Shown: positions 1-9,207, counted from the first letter of the stretch. The stretch is DNA of 64,000 bases from Faecalibacterium prausnitzii (GCF_003287495.1 NZ_PRLE01000002.1:124001-188000); one strand, 5' to 3'. A program made the numbers and translations. Notes: generated from the letters alone by a model not told the origin.

Positions 1-715
1 ACTCCGACGTGAGCATGTCGGGGTCCAGGCTGCCCAGACGGATGCGCTCGATGCCCTCCACCTGGGCGCAGTGCTCCACCAGCTCCACCAGGTTCGTCCC
101 GGTGTCCAGGCCGTAGCTGGGCAGGGAGATGGCACTGAGCACCACCTCGCGGTATCCGGCTGCGGCCAGCTGGTGCAGCTCGTTCAGGATGCTCTCCTCG
201 GCACGGCTGCGCACCGGGCCACGGGCACGGGGAATGACGCAGTAGGCGCACTGGCGGTTGCAGCCGTCCTCCACCTTGATAAAGGCGCGGGTGTGGGTCT
301 CAAACCGCTCCACGGGCAGCTCCTCGAACCGCTCGCCCCGGGCGTGGGGCGCAATGGCCACGATCCGCTCATGGCCATCCAGCAGCTTCATGACATTTTC
401 AAGGATGGCTTTCCGGTCGCCGTTGCCGCAGACCAGATCGGCCTCCAGAAACCGGGCGGCCTCCTCGGGGAACGCCTGGGGGTAGCAGCCGGTCAGCACG
501 GTGACGGCACCGGGGTTCTCCCGCTTGGCCCGGCGGAGCCACTTGCGGCTCTTCTGGTCGCCAAAGTTGGTCACGGTGCAGCTGTTGACCACAAACACAT
601 CGGCCTCTTCCCCCTCCGGGACGATGGTGAACCCGGCGGAGCGGAACATCTGTTCCAGCGCCCCGGTCTCGTTCAGATTGACTTTGCAGCCAAGGGTATA
701 AAAACAAACTCTCAT
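1..715 (-). CDS. mtaB: tRNA t6A37 methylthiotransferase MtaB, C-terminus cut by window edge
   Basis: Radical-SAM enzyme that adds a methylthio group to N6-threonylcarbamoyladenosine at tRNA position 37. The visible 238 residues start MRVCFYTLGCKVN, the N-terminal UPF0004 signature of the MiaB/MtaB family. The radical-SAM motif CNRQCAYC (about residues 152-159) binds the 4Fe-4S cluster. The SAM core continues to the window edge; the C-terminal TRAM domain is missing from view. It is divergent from the D,D-carboxypeptidase gene, 143 bases away. MtaB rather than MiaB is chosen from the TLGCKVN opening. Confidence 0.9.
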   Translation of the reverse strand, partial: MRVCFYTLGCKVNLNETGALEQMFRSAGFTIVPEGEEADVFVVNSCTVTNFGDQKSRKWLRRAKRENPGAVTVLTGCYPQAFPEEAARFLEADLVCGNGDRKAILENVMKLLDGHERIVAIAPHARGERFEELPVERFETHTRAFIKVEDGCNRQCAYCVIPRARGPVRSRAEESILNELHQLAAAGYREVVLSAISLPSYGLDTGTNLVELVEHCAQVEGIERIRLGSLDPDMLTSE

Positions 716-782
716 GCGAGGTATCCTTTCAACAGAAAAACAAAATAAACCATCCTATTATAGCAGATTTTTCCCGGCGGGG

Positions 783-807
783 AAAGAGCATTTGCTGCTC
801 TTTTTTT
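783..807 (+). terminator. Perfect 8-bp hairpin with T-run upstream of dacA
   Basis: AAAGAGCA (783-790) pairs with TGCTCTTT (796-803) around a 5-base loop, and T's run on to 807. It reads as a terminator on the + strand, yet no + strand gene lies upstream, so it may stop antisense transcription from mtaB or attenuate dacA. A minus-strand TATAAT at 757-762 is the likely -10 of mtaB. Confidence 0.5.
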
Positions 808-858
808 GCATAGAATGCAATCAGAGCAATGGAAACAGACCGCGGGGGAGGTACGAGA

Positions 859-2106
859 ATGGAACGGAGAAATTTTGCGGCGCTGTGCGCGGCGGTGCTC
901 TGCTTCTGGCTGTTTGCGCTGGCCTTTGGCACGGCACAGGGGATGGGGCTGCATCTTGTGGCCCGGCGGGAGGCAAAAACGGCCTCCGCGCAGGCCGTGT
1001 GGGTGGAACCTGCCCTCCCGGCGGCAGCGGCTCCGGCACTCTCCCTCAACTGCCGCGCCGCCATCCTGATCGAGCAGGACAGCGGCCGGGTGCTGTACGA
1101 GAAAAATGCCGAGGAGAAAATGCCCATCGCGTCGATTACAAAGGTAATGACCCTGCTGCTGACCTTTGAGGCCATCCATGACGGCAGGCTGACGCTGGAT
1201 ACCCTTGTGCCGGTGAGCGAACACGCCTACCACATGGGCGGCAGCCAGATCTGGCTGGAGCCGGGGGAGCAGTTTACGCTGGATGAGATGCTCCGGGCCA
1301 TCTGCGTTTCCTCCGCCAATGACGCCGCCGTGGCGGTGGCCGAGCTGGTGGGCGGCAGCGAGCCCGCTTTTGTGGAGCAGATGAACGCCCGGGCGGCCCA
1401 GCTGGGGATGGAGCAGACCACGTTCCGCAACGCCTGCGGGCTGGATACGGAGGGCCACCTCTCCACCGCCCGGGATGTGGCCATCATGAGCCGGGAGATT
1501 TTGACCCACTGCCCGGAGGTGCTGCATTACTCCGGCATCTGGACGGACAGCCTCCGCAACGGGCAGACCCAGCTCGTCAACACCAACAAGCTGCTCAAGC
1601 GGTACAGCGGCATCACCGGGCTCAAGACCGGCACCACCAGCGGGGCAGGGGTCTGCATCTCGGCCAGCGCCACCCGGGATGGGCTCAAGCTCATCGCCGT
1701 TATTTTGGGGGCACCCAGCAGCGCCGACCGCTTCAACGCCGCCACGACGCTTCTGGACTACGGTTTTGGGGCCTATGAGGCCGCGCCGCTGCCCGCACTG
1801 CCCAGCCAGCCGCTGCAGCTGGCGGTCAAAGGCAGCGCCGAGGGGAGCGTCCCGCTGGATTACAGCGCCCTGCCCGAGACGATCTTATTGGAAAAAGGGG
1901 CCGGGGCCGCCCTCCGCGAGGAGCTGACCCTGCCCGAGACCCTGGAAGCCCCGGTGGAACGGGGGCAGGCCGTGGGCAAAGTAAGCGTTTATCAGGGCGA
2001 AAACCTGTTGAGTGAGTATGAAGTCCGCGCCGCCGTCGATGCCGCAAAACTGACCCTGCCGGACGCGCTGCACCTGCTGTGGGAGAGCCTGACCGGCGTG
2101 TCCTGA
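859..2106 (+). CDS. dacA: D-alanyl-D-alanine carboxypeptidase (PBP5/6 family)
   Basis: Low-molecular-weight penicillin-binding protein that trims the terminal D-Ala of peptidoglycan pentapeptides outside the membrane. 415 residues. An N-terminal hydrophobic segment (about residues 5-30) is the signal peptide. The serine-hydrolase motifs are all present: SITK (92-95, nucleophile and general base), SAN (152-154) and KTG (256-258). After about residue 290 comes the PBP5-like C-terminal beta domain. The ATG at 859 is chosen over one at 829 because GGGGGAGG ends 7 bases before it. No C-terminal amphipathic membrane anchor is obvious, so tethering is probably by an uncleaved signal peptide or absent. 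Confidence 0.92.
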   Translation: MERRNFAALCAAVLCFWLFALAFGTAQGMGLHLVARREAKTASAQAVWVEPALPAAAAPALSLNCRAAILIEQDSGRVLYEKNAEEKMPIASITKVMTLLLTFEAIHDGRLTLDTLVPVSEHAYHMGGSQIWLEPGEQFTLDEMLRAICVSSANDAAVAVAELVGGSEPAFVEQMNARAAQLGMEQTTFRNACGLDTEGHLSTARDVAIMSREILTHCPEVLHYSGIWTDSLRNGQTQLVNTNKLLKRYSGITGLKTGTTSGAGVCISASATRDGLKLIAVILGAPSSADRFNAATTLLDYGFGAYEAAPLPALPSQPLQLAVKGSAEGSVPLDYSALPETILLEKGAGAALREELTLPETLEAPVERGQAVGKVSVYQGENLLSEYEVRAAVDAAKLTLPDALHLLWESLTGVS

Positions 2107-2235
2107 CCAAAACGGACACAGGACCGCCCAAAAGCGGTTTGTTCACGCAACAAAAGCCTTGTCCGCCTGAACAAAAGATGTAAGAGCATACAAAACAACA
2201 CTATTAAAATTGTATGAAATCCAAGGATTTTGGCC

Positions 2236-2264
2236 TTGACTTTGCCCGATGGGAACGGTACACT
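2236..2264 (+). promoter_or_regulatory. Sigma-A promoter of pgi
   Basis: TTGACT (2236-2241), 17-base spacer, TACACT (2259-2264), 63 bases before the pgi start codon. Confidence 0.7.
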
Positions 2265-2326
2265 TATACCAAGAAAAACCCTCGCAGGGCAAGTGCCCCA
2301 AAAATGTCTGGAGGTTTTGATAAAAT

Positions 2327-3658
2327 ATGAGTCTCGCACTGAACACGAAACACCTTTCCTCCTTTATTAAGGAAGAAGAGTATCAGGCCATCTACCCGCA
2401 GGTGGAAGCCGCCCACAAGATGCTGGAAGCCAAGAACGGCCCCGGCAACGATTTCCTGGGCTGGATGTATCTGCCCCGTGAGTACGATAAGGACGAGTTC
2501 GTCCGCATCAAGGAAGCAGCTGCCAAGATCCGTGAGGATTCCGACGTGCTGGTCGTCGCCGGCATCGGCGGCAGCTATCTGGGTGCCCGCGCTGTGGTCG
2601 AAGCCGTCAAGGGCCAGTTCCACAATGAGCTGGACAGCGGCCTCAAGATCTACTTCTGCGGCAACAGCATCAGCCCCACGTATCTGAATGATATCATCGC
2701 GCTGTGCAAGGGCAAGCGTTTCTCCATCAATGTCATTTCCAAGTCCGGCACCACCACCGAGACCAGCCTGGCATTCCGCGTGCTGCGCAAGCTGCTGGAA
2801 GATGAGATGGGCGTGGAAGAGGCCAACAAGCGCATTTATGCGACCACTGACCGTGCCAAGGGCACCCTCAAGCAGCTGGCCGACGCGCAGGGCTGGCCCA
2901 CGTTCGTGGTCCCCGATGATGTCGGCGGCCGCTACTCCGTCCTCTCCGCGGTCGGCCTGCTGCCCATCGCGGCTGCCGGGATCAGCATCGACGACCTGAT
3001 GAAAGGCGCTGCCGATGCCATGGAGCGCTTCTCCGTCCTGAGCCCGGACAACGACGCTTACAAGTATGCTGCCATCCGCAACATCCTGTACCGCAAGGGC
3101 AAGAGCGTGGAGATCCTCGAGTGCTACGAGCCCAACTTCGCCCTGATGAACGAGTGGTATAAGCAGCTGTTCGGCGAGAGCGAGGGCAAGGACAACAAGG
3201 GCCTGTTCCCTGCAAGCTGCATCTTCTCCACCGACCTGCACTCCATGGGCCAGTTCATCCAGGAAGGCTCCCGCACCATGTTTGAGACCATCGTGGATGT
3301 CAAAAAGCCTGCACAGGATCTGTTCATCGACGAGCTGAAGGGCAACTTCGACGGCCTGAACTTCCTGGCCAACCAGAACATGAGCGTGGTCAACCGCAAG
3401 GCCATGGAGGGCACCATCCTGGCTCACACCGACGGCGGCGTGCCCGAGGTCGTAATCGAGGTGGATGACCTCAGCGCCTACAATGTCGGCTATATGATCT
3501 ACTTCTTCTGGCGTGCATGTGCCTGCAGCGGCTACCTGCTCAGCGTCAACCCGTTCAACCAGCCGGGCGTTGAGAGCTACAAGAAGAACATGTTTGCACT
3601 GCTGGGCAAACCCGGTTACGAGAACCTGACCGCTGAGCTGGAAGCAAAGCTCAAGTAA
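2327..3658 (+). CDS. pgi: Glucose-6-phosphate isomerase
   Basis: Interconverts glucose 6-phosphate and fructose 6-phosphate in glycolysis, in the cytosol. 443 residues, the size of the short bacterial PGI forms. It has the two SIS sugar-isomerase halves: the first holds [11 protein letters not shown] (about residues 82-92) and SKSGTTTE (about 140-147), which contact the sugar phosphate. [12 protein letters not shown], about residue 310, lies in the second half. GGAGG sits 11 bases before the ATG. It has its own promoter and is followed after 62 bases by a small P-loop gene on the same strand. Confidence 0.95.
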   Translation: MSLALNTKHLSSFIKEEEYQAIYPQVEAAHKMLEAKNGPGNDFLGWMYLPREYDKDEFVRIKEAAAKIREDSDVLVVAGIGGSYLGARAVVEAVKGQFHNELDSGLKIYFCGNSISPTYLNDIIALCKGKRFSINVISKSGTTTETSLAFRVLRKLLEDEMGVEEANKRIYATTDRAKGTLKQLADAQGWPTFVVPDDVGGRYSVLSAVGLLPIAAAGISIDDLMKGAADAMERFSVLSPDNDAYKYAAIRNILYRKGKSVEILECYEPNFALMNEWYKQLFGESEGKDNKGLFPASCIFSTDLHSMGQFIQEGSRTMFETIVDVKKPAQDLFIDELKGNFDGLNFLANQNMSVVNRKAMEGTILAHTDGGVPEVVIEVDDLSAYNVGYMIYFFWRACACSGYLLSVNPFNQPGVESYKKNMFALLGKPGYENLTAELEAKLK

Positions 3659-3720
3659 AGGCAAAGGATTAAAAAATGATCTCCCGCCGCAAGGCGTGGA
3701 AAATACAGGAGGACAGAACT

Positions 3721-4125
3721 ATGATTAAACTGATTGTTGGCGCTAAGGGCTCCGGTAAGACCAAGGCTATGATCGACCAGATCAATGATTCGGTCAAGAC
3801 CTCCAAGGGCAACGTCGTCGTCGTGGAAAAAGGCATGAAGCTGACCTACGACATCGCTCCCGCTGCTCGTCTGATCGACCTGGACGAGTACAAGGTCTCC
3901 GGCGGCGAGATGCTGTACGGCTTTGTGGCCGGCCTGCTGGCAAGCAACTATGACATCACCGACCTGTACATCGACGGCATCCTCAAGGTGCTCAACCACG
4001 ATATCAACCGTCTGGGCGTTGTGCTGGACGAGATGGCAGCCATTGCCGGCAATACCGTCAAGGTCACTGTCACCGTCAGCGCGGACGAGGCAGCTCTGCC
4101 GCACGACGTCAAGAAGTACCTGTAA
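3721..4125 (+). CDS. Small P-loop NTPase-like protein of unknown function
   Basis: 134 residues opening MIKLIVGAKGSGKTK, so a Walker A motif (GAKGSGKT, residues 7-14) lies at the very N-terminus. A Walker B-like stretch appears near residues 80-84 (LYIDG). No helicase, kinase or secretion domain is recognisable; the length is far too short for PilT or a full ATPase. The ATG at 3721 follows AGGAGG at good spacing, while the upstream in-frame ATG at 3676 has none. It is probably co-transcribed with pgi. Function is unknown; a nucleotide-binding role is inferred from the P-loop alone. Confidence 0.75.
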   Translation: MIKLIVGAKGSGKTKAMIDQINDSVKTSKGNVVVVEKGMKLTYDIAPAARLIDLDEYKVSGGEMLYGFVAGLLASNYDITDLYIDGILKVLNHDINRLGVVLDEMAAIAGNTVKVTVTVSADEAALPHDVKKYL

Positions 4126-4160
4126 GGCTTCTGGCATTCTGATTCTGAACTGATCCAATC

Positions 4161-4208
4161 GGGCAGGAAACCGGAGAAATAAAATTTTTTCGGTTTTCTG
4201 CCTGTTTT
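4161..4208 (+). terminator. Terminator after the P-loop gene
   Basis: GGCAGGAAACCG pairs, with one bulge, with CGGTTTTCTGCC (4191-4202) and TGTTTT follows. It directly abuts the next promoter at 4213. Confidence 0.6.
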
Positions 4209-4212
4209 GGTG

Positions 4213-4241
4213 TTGACAAAGGTTTACTTTGGCGCTATACT
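4213..4241 (+). promoter_or_regulatory. Strong sigma-A promoter of DUF177-rpmF
   Basis: TTGACA (4213-4218), 17 bases, TATACT (4236-4241): near-consensus, as expected for a ribosomal protein operon. Confidence 0.85.
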
Positions 4242-4269
4242 AACAAAGCAGCCTTTTATGAGGTGTACT

Positions 4270-4770
4270 ATGCAATTTGACCTGAGAAAGTTTATCGCAA
4301 CCGGCGCAAGACCCTACCATGCGGAGTTTCCCTGTGATTTGTCTGCAAAGGATTTTGCCGGTGCAAGGATCAGCCAACCGGTCACGGCGTGTTTTGACGC
4401 TGAGACGGATGGAGAAGAGGTCCGGATGACACTGCGGGCAAAAGCATTGGTGCACGGCGAGTGCGCCCGCTGTCTGGACCCTGTTGAGAGGGAAGAGACA
4501 GTTGAAGCGGAGTGGACGGTAAAGGAGCGGGATCTGGACGACCCGGATTTCGATCTGCCGCTCAATGAAAAAGGTCATCTGGATGTGGATGAGTGGCTTT
4601 GCCAGGAGTTCCTGTTCCAGATCCCAACGGTGCTGCTCTGCAGCCCCGACTGCCCGGGATTGTGTCCCCGGTGCGGGAAAAAGATGGCGGAATGTACCTG
4701 CCCCCCGGCAGAAGATGAAGCCGCTCCCGCAGACGCAAGGCTAGCGATCCTCAAATCACTGCTGAACTGA
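4270..4770 (+). CDS. yceD: DUF177 (YceD-like) protein upstream of ribosomal protein L32
   Basis: 166 residues of the YceD/DUF177 family, which in bacteria and plastids is linked to 23S rRNA accumulation and nearly always precedes rpmF. The family core lies at about residues 40-140, with the conserved C-x2-C region ARCLDPVE. The C-terminal part carries the cysteine cluster CSPDCPGLCPRCGKK and a further CTC, a likely zinc-binding element. The ATG at 4270 is used because GAGGTG lies just upstream and the promoter at 4213-4241 excludes the earlier ATG at 4207. The L32 gene starts 26 bases downstream. Confidence 0.88.
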   Translation: MQFDLRKFIATGARPYHAEFPCDLSAKDFAGARISQPVTACFDAETDGEEVRMTLRAKALVHGECARCLDPVEREETVEAEWTVKERDLDDPDFDLPLNEKGHLDVDEWLCQEFLFQIPTVLLCSPDCPGLCPRCGKKMAECTCPPAEDEAAPADARLAILKSLLN

Positions 4771-4796
4771 GAAACCCATCAAGGAGGTGCAAAAAT

Positions 4797-4976
4797 ATGG
4801 CAGTACCTAAGAGACATCTTTCCAAGGCCCGCCGCGACAAGCGTCGCAGCAATGTTTGGAAGCTGGAGGCCCCTGCACTGGTCAAGTGCAGCAACTGTGG
4901 CTCTCTGAAGCTCCCCCACCAGGCATGTGGCAACTGCGGTTACTACAAGGGCGAGGAAGTCATCAAGAAGGGCTAA
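4797..4976 (+). CDS. rpmF: 50S ribosomal protein L32
   Basis: 59 residues starting MAVPKRHLSKARRDKRRS, the invariant L32 N-terminus. The C-terminal half carries a four-cysteine zinc ribbon (CSNC then CGNC), so this is the zinc-containing L32 form. AAGGAGG precedes the ATG by 8 bases. It is co-transcribed with the DUF177 gene, a near-universal pairing. DUF512 follows after 90 bases. Confidence 0.96.
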   Translation: MAVPKRHLSKARRDKRRSNVWKLEAPALVKCSNCGSLKLPHQACGNCGYYKGEEVIKKG

Positions 4977-5066
4977 TTTGCGCAGAATTGGTGGCACATT
5001 GGTGTTATGTACAGAAGGGGAGGGCGCAACGCCTTCCCCTTCTTGCTGTTTCTGGGAGGTGAGAGC

Positions 5067-6407
5067 ATGGCAATCAAGATCGAGCGTGTGGAAGCGGGCA
5101 GCGAAGCCGAAGCACTGGGCCTTTTGCCCGGCGACGAGCTGCTGGCCGTGGATCAGAACGAGCTGAACGACACGCTGGACTATGATTTTTATACCGACAG
5201 CAAAAGCTTTCACCTGAAAGCAAGGGTGGCGGACGGCATCCGGGAGTGGGACGTCCAGCGCGCCGAGCGCGGCCCTTTTGGCTGCGATTTTTCCACCTAT
5301 CTGGGCGACCAGAAGCATTCCTGCTCCAACCACTGCATGTTCTGCTTCATCGACCAGCTCCCTCCGGGAATGCGGGAGAGCCTTTATTTTAAGGATGATG
5401 ATGAGCGCCTTTCGTTCCTGTTTGGCAACTACATCACCATGACCAACATGCAGGACCATGAGATCGACCGCATCATCAAGATGCACATTTCGCCCATCAA
5501 CATCTCGGTCCACACCACCAACCCCCAGCTCCGGGTGCGGATGCTGGCCAATAAGCGGGGCGGAGAGGTGCTCAAGTACCTGCCCCGGCTGGTGGAGGGC
5601 GGCATCGCGGTCAACTGCCAGCTGGTGCTCTGCCGTGGCATCAACGATGGCGACGAGCTGCGCCGCACCCTGGCCGACCTGCTGGAGCTGACCCCCATGG
5701 TGCAGAGCATTGCGGCGGTGCCCTGCGGCATTACCGATTACCGCCAGAACCTCTTCAAGCAGACCCCCTACGATGCGGCCAGCAGCGCCGAGGTCATCGA
5801 TATCATGGAAGAGTTTGGCGATGAGTGCAAGCGCCGCCACGGCAAGCGGATCATCTACCCCAGCGACGAGTGGTACCTGAAAGCGGGCCGCCGCATCCCG
5901 CCCACCGAGTTCTATGAGGACTTTGACCAGCTGGAAAACGGTGTGGGCATGATGCGCCTGTTTGAAGATGAATTTATGGCCGAGCTGGACAAGCCCCACC
6001 GCGTTTACGGTACCAAACAGCTGGATGTGGTCACGGGCACCATGGCGGCCCCCCTCATCCAGCGGATGATGGCCGAGCTGCACCGCCAGTACCCCATGAT
6101 CGAGGTCACGGTGCACCCGATCCAGAACAAATTCTTCGGCGGCAACGTGGGTGTGGCAGGTCTTGTCACGGCCACGGATATCATCAACCAGTGTGAGGGC
6201 AAGCTGACCAGCGGGACGCTGGGCGTGCCCGCCGTGATGCTGCGGGAAGAAAAAGATACGTTCCTCGACGATGTGACCGTTGCGCAGCTCGCTCAGCGGA
6301 TGGGCGTCAAGGTAGAAGTGCTGCCCACGTCCGGCGGCGAGGAGGCCAAAGCTCTGCTGCGCAGCGGCCTGCATATTTCGAGAAGAAGAAAAGGAGGAAC
6401 CACATGA
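5067..6407 (+). CDS. DUF512 radical-SAM protein with N-terminal PDZ domain
   Basis: 446 residues. A PDZ-like domain (residues 1-65, PGDELLAVDQ) is followed by a radical-SAM region with CSNHCMFC (86-93), the cluster-binding triad, and then by the DUF512 domain. The family is common in Firmicutes and Cyanobacteria; its substrate is not known to me. The ATG at 5067 follows GGGAGGTGA; an upstream in-frame ATG at 5007 lacks a binding site. The stop overlaps the der start by four bases (ATGA), implying translational coupling, so a role near ribosome maturation is plausible but inferred. Confidence 0.88.
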   Translation: MAIKIERVEAGSEAEALGLLPGDELLAVDQNELNDTLDYDFYTDSKSFHLKARVADGIREWDVQRAERGPFGCDFSTYLGDQKHSCSNHCMFCFIDQLPPGMRESLYFKDDDERLSFLFGNYITMTNMQDHEIDRIIKMHISPINISVHTTNPQLRVRMLANKRGGEVLKYLPRLVEGGIAVNCQLVLCRGINDGDELRRTLADLLELTPMVQSIAAVPCGITDYRQNLFKQTPYDAASSAEVIDIMEEFGDECKRRHGKRIIYPSDEWYLKAGRRIPPTEFYEDFDQLENGVGMMRLFEDEFMAELDKPHRVYGTKQLDVVTGTMAAPLIQRMMAELHRQYPMIEVTVHPIQNKFFGGNVGVAGLVTATDIINQCEGKLTSGTLGVPAVMLREEKDTFLDDVTVAQLAQRMGVKVEVLPTSGGEEAKALLRSGLHISRRRKGGTT

Positions 6408-7747
6408 GCAAACCGATCGTAGCGGTGGTGGGCCGCCCCAACGTGGGCAAGTCTACCTTGTTCAACAAACTCTGCGGCCAGCGCCTGGCCATCGTGGAGG
6501 ATACCCCGGGCATTACCCGCGACCGCATTTTTGCCAACTGCGAGTGGAACGGCCACGAGTTCATGCTGGTGGACACGGGCGGTATTGAGCCCAAGGCCAC
6601 CGAGGGCATCCTGGCCCACATGCGGGAGCAGGCCCAGATCGCCATTGACACCGCCGACTGCATCATCATGGTGGTGGATGTCCGCAACGGCCTGACCGCG
6701 GCGGACGAGGATGTGGCCCACATGCTGCGCCGCAGCCATAAGCCGGTCATTCTGGCGGTCAACAAGTGCGACAACGTGGGCGAGGCCCCCATGGAGCTGT
6801 ACGAGTTCTATAACCTGGGCTTTGACGAGGTCATGCCCATTTCGTCGGTGCACGGTCACGGCACGGGCGACCTGCTGGACGCCGTCTGCGCCCACCTGGA
6901 TTTCAGTGAGACGGTCATTGAAGAGGACCGCATCCCGGTGGCCATCATCGGCCGCCCCAACGTGGGCAAATCCAGCCTGACCAACCGCATCCTGGGTGAG
7001 AACCGGATGATCGTGGCCAACGAGGCCGGCACCACCCGCGACGCCATTGATACCCCGGTGGACAACGCCTACGGCAAGTTCATCTTCACCGATACCGCAG
7101 GCCTGCGCAAGCGCAGCAATATCACCGATGGTCTGGAGCGGTACATGGTCGTCCGCGCTCTGGCCGCTGTGGAGCGGAGCCGTGTGGCCCTGATCCTGGT
7201 GGATGCCACCGTCGGCTTCACCGAGCAGGACAGCAAGGTGGCAGGCTATGCCCACGATCAGGGCAAGGCCTGCATCATCGTTGTCAACAAGTGGGACGCC
7301 GTGGAGGGCAAGGAGACCAACACCATGGAGCTCCAGCGCAAGGGTTACGCCGAGTGCTTCAGCTTTATGGGCTATGCTCCCATCATCTTTATCTCGGCAC
7401 AGACGGGTTATAACGTCAATAAGCTGATGCAGCTCATCCGGGATGTGGACGCCCAGAACGGCGCCCGCGTGCCCACCGGTGTGCTGAACGAGATGCTGGC
7501 CCGGGCTACCGCCCGGATGCAGCCCCCCAGCGACAAGGGCCGCCGCCTGAAGATCTTCTACCTGACCCAGGCCTCCACCCGTCCCCCGACGTTTGTGGCT
7601 TTCGTCAACGCAAAGTACCTCTTCCACTTCAGCTATCAGCGGTACCTCATCAACCAGATCCGTGAAAGCTTTGGCCTGGACCACACGCCCATCCGGCTGG
7701 TGATCCGGGAACGCGGTGCGGGCGAAGTCCGCGCCAAGGATGTATAA
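6404..7747 (+). CDS. der: Ribosome biogenesis GTPase Der (EngA)
   Basis: 447 residues. Double-GTPase protein acting in late 50S subunit assembly. Two tandem G domains each have the P-loop GRPNVGKS (about residues 9-16 and 183-190), with DTGG and DTAG switch-II motifs and two NK(C/W)D specificity motifs. A C-terminal KH-like domain (about 350-440) binds rRNA. It is coupled to DUF512 upstream by a 4-base overlap and followed 18 bases later by plsY, forming a three-gene operon. Confidence 0.96.
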   Translation: MSKPIVAVVGRPNVGKSTLFNKLCGQRLAIVEDTPGITRDRIFANCEWNGHEFMLVDTGGIEPKATEGILAHMREQAQIAIDTADCIIMVVDVRNGLTAADEDVAHMLRRSHKPVILAVNKCDNVGEAPMELYEFYNLGFDEVMPISSVHGHGTGDLLDAVCAHLDFSETVIEEDRIPVAIIGRPNVGKSSLTNRILGENRMIVANEAGTTRDAIDTPVDNAYGKFIFTDTAGLRKRSNITDGLERYMVVRALAAVERSRVALILVDATVGFTEQDSKVAGYAHDQGKACIIVVNKWDAVEGKETNTMELQRKGYAECFSFMGYAPIIFISAQTGYNVNKLMQLIRDVDAQNGARVPTGVLNEMLARATARMQPPSDKGRRLKIFYLTQASTRPPTFVAFVNAKYLFHFSYQRYLINQIRESFGLDHTPIRLVIRERGAGEVRAKDV

Positions 7748-7765
7748 ACAGGGAGGGACTGTCTG

Positions 7766-8425
7766 ATGATGACGCTTCTGATCGTTCTGGCAACGGCCGC
7801 CGAGGCCTACCTGCTGGGCAGCATTGACACGGGCATTCTGGTCAGCAAATACCTCTATCATGACGATGTCCGCAACTACGGCAGCGGTGCCGCCGGCATG
7901 ACCAACATGCTGCGCACCTTTGGCAAAAAGGCAGCGGCCCTCACCGCCTTTGGCGATGTGCTCAAGGGTGCGCTGGCCGTCTGCATCGGCCGCTGGCTGT
8001 TCGGGTATCTCCCGGCAGGCGGGGCGGTCTCGCCCTACCTGGGCGTTTACCTGGCGGCCATCCTGGCTACCATTGGCCATCTGAAGCCGCTGTATTTCGG
8101 CTTCAAGGGCGGCAAGGGCGTGCTGGTGGCAGGTGGTGCCATTCTGGCCATCCAACCCATCCTCATCCCGTTCCTGTTCCTGATCTTCCTGGCCTGCCTG
8201 CTCCCCACGGGGATGGTCTCGCTGGGCAGCATCACCATGGCAGCGCTCTACCCGGTGCTGACCCTCATTTACAGCTGCTACCGGGGCCTGGCTGCGGGGG
8301 ATATGGCGGTCTGCTTTGTGGGTGCCCTCATCATGAGTATTCTGGTCATCTACATGCACCGCTCCAACATCAAGCGTATCCGGGAAGGCAAAGAATACCG
8401 CTTTGGCAAAAAGCATCAGAAATAA
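7766..8425 (+). CDS. plsY: Acyl-phosphate:glycerol-3-phosphate acyltransferase PlsY
   Basis: Integral membrane enzyme making lysophosphatidic acid from acyl-phosphate, the first step of phospholipid synthesis. 219 residues with about five hydrophobic segments. The family motifs are visible: GSGAAGMTNMLR (variant of GSGNIGATN) near residue 36 and FKGGKGV near residue 113, which bind substrate phosphates. Two ATGs (7766, 7769) are adjacent; GGGAGG lies 8 bases before the first. Last gene of the DUF512-der-plsY operon, closed by the hairpin at 8444. Confidence 0.93.
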   Translation: MMTLLIVLATAAEAYLLGSIDTGILVSKYLYHDDVRNYGSGAAGMTNMLRTFGKKAAALTAFGDVLKGALAVCIGRWLFGYLPAGGAVSPYLGVYLAAILATIGHLKPLYFGFKGGKGVLVAGGAILAIQPILIPFLFLIFLACLLPTGMVSLGSITMAALYPVLTLIYSCYRGLAAGDMAVCFVGALIMSILVIYMHRSNIKRIREGKEYRFGKKHQK

Positions 8426-8443
8426 ATCTCAGTATAAAATGAA

Positions 8444-8487
8444 ACACCCCCGCAGGCAGCGTTTGCAATGCCTGCGGGGGTGTTTTT
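8444..8487. terminator. Bidirectional terminator between plsY and the PsiE-like gene
   Basis: A perfect 15-bp stem (8444-8458 with 8469-8483), C/G-rich, followed by five T's on the + strand. It lies between converging genes, so probably serves both. Confidence 0.85.
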
Positions 8488-8504
8488 GGGTCTTGATTCA
8501 GGGT

Positions 8505-9101
8505 TCAGGTGGATTCCGGCAGGAGCTCGTCCTCTTCAGCGGCATCGACAAAATCGTCCTCTTCGGTCTCGGGGACAACATCCTCGGCGTGGAGGCGCTT
8601 GCGCAGCCGCTCTTTGAACTCTGAAGCCGGGATGCCGCTCTGGTTGGGGGAAAGGTCGGGGGCCGGGTGGCCGTCGGGCAGGTGGGCACCAAAGGCCGGT
8701 ACAAAGAAGAACTTGCGCACGACGAAGATCAGGGCGATGGCAGCCACGCTCAGCAGGTTTTCAAAGGCGGATTCGTGGCCGATGACCATATGGCGGGCGA
8801 TGGCGTACAGCAGCACCTCCAGGCTGGAGCCGGGGCTGTGCTTAGCCAGCATCTTGATGAACTCGATGCCGATGACGATGTCGAGTGCACGCTCCAGAAA
8901 GGTGCGGATCTCTACATCGTTGCCGTCGATGAACAGGCCGGGCATCCACTGGATGAGGGGCACGATGCTGATGAGCAGGCCGATGAGCACCAGGCCGGAG
9001 AGGGAGATTTCGAGCAGGGTGGAGGACTGGATGATGAAATTGCGCAGCTCCGCGCGGCTTCGGCTTTCGACATGGGTGGTGTTGTGGAAATCGTTGGACA
9101 T
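8505..9101 (-). CDS. PsiE-like small membrane protein with acidic tail
   Basis: 198 residues. After a charged N-terminus come several hydrophobic helices (about residues 28-55, 70-85 and 118-140); the last quarter is cytosolic and strongly acidic. The arrangement resembles the PsiE (phosphate-starvation-inducible) family, and the next gene on the strand is a PstS-like binding protein, which fits, but the match is from memory of the family pattern. The ATG at 9101 follows AGAGAGG by 8 bases; an earlier ATG at 9146 has no binding site. Confidence 0.6.
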   Translation of the reverse strand: MSNDFHNTTHVESRSRAELRNFIIQSSTLLEISLSGLVLIGLLISIVPLIQWMPGLFIDGNDVEIRTFLERALDIVIGIEFIKMLAKHSPGSSLEVLLYAIARHMVIGHESAFENLLSVAAIALIFVVRKFFFVPAFGAHLPDGHPAPDLSPNQSGIPASEFKERLRKRLHAEDVVPETEEDDFVDAAEEDELLPEST

Positions 9102-9178
9102 GGCAGGGACCTCTCTTTCGGATTTGGATTCAAGTGCAGTGGACAAAATCGGGGAAAAATGTCAACTTTATTTTCTAT

Positions 9179-9207
9179 ATTTTAGCAAAGAATGTGAACT
9201 GCGTCAA
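9179..9207 (-). promoter_or_regulatory. Promoter of the PsiE-like gene
   Basis: On the minus strand TTGACG (9207-9202), 17 bases, TAAAAT (9184-9179). Confidence 0.65.

Noticed and set aside
2264-3664. Long minus-strand frames over pgi, and similar ones over der-plsY (6293-8416), GSIII (18682-20724) and pyk (51885-54314)
   Set aside because: Low-complexity His/Gly/Val/Leu translations, no start signals and no family motifs; shadows of real genes.
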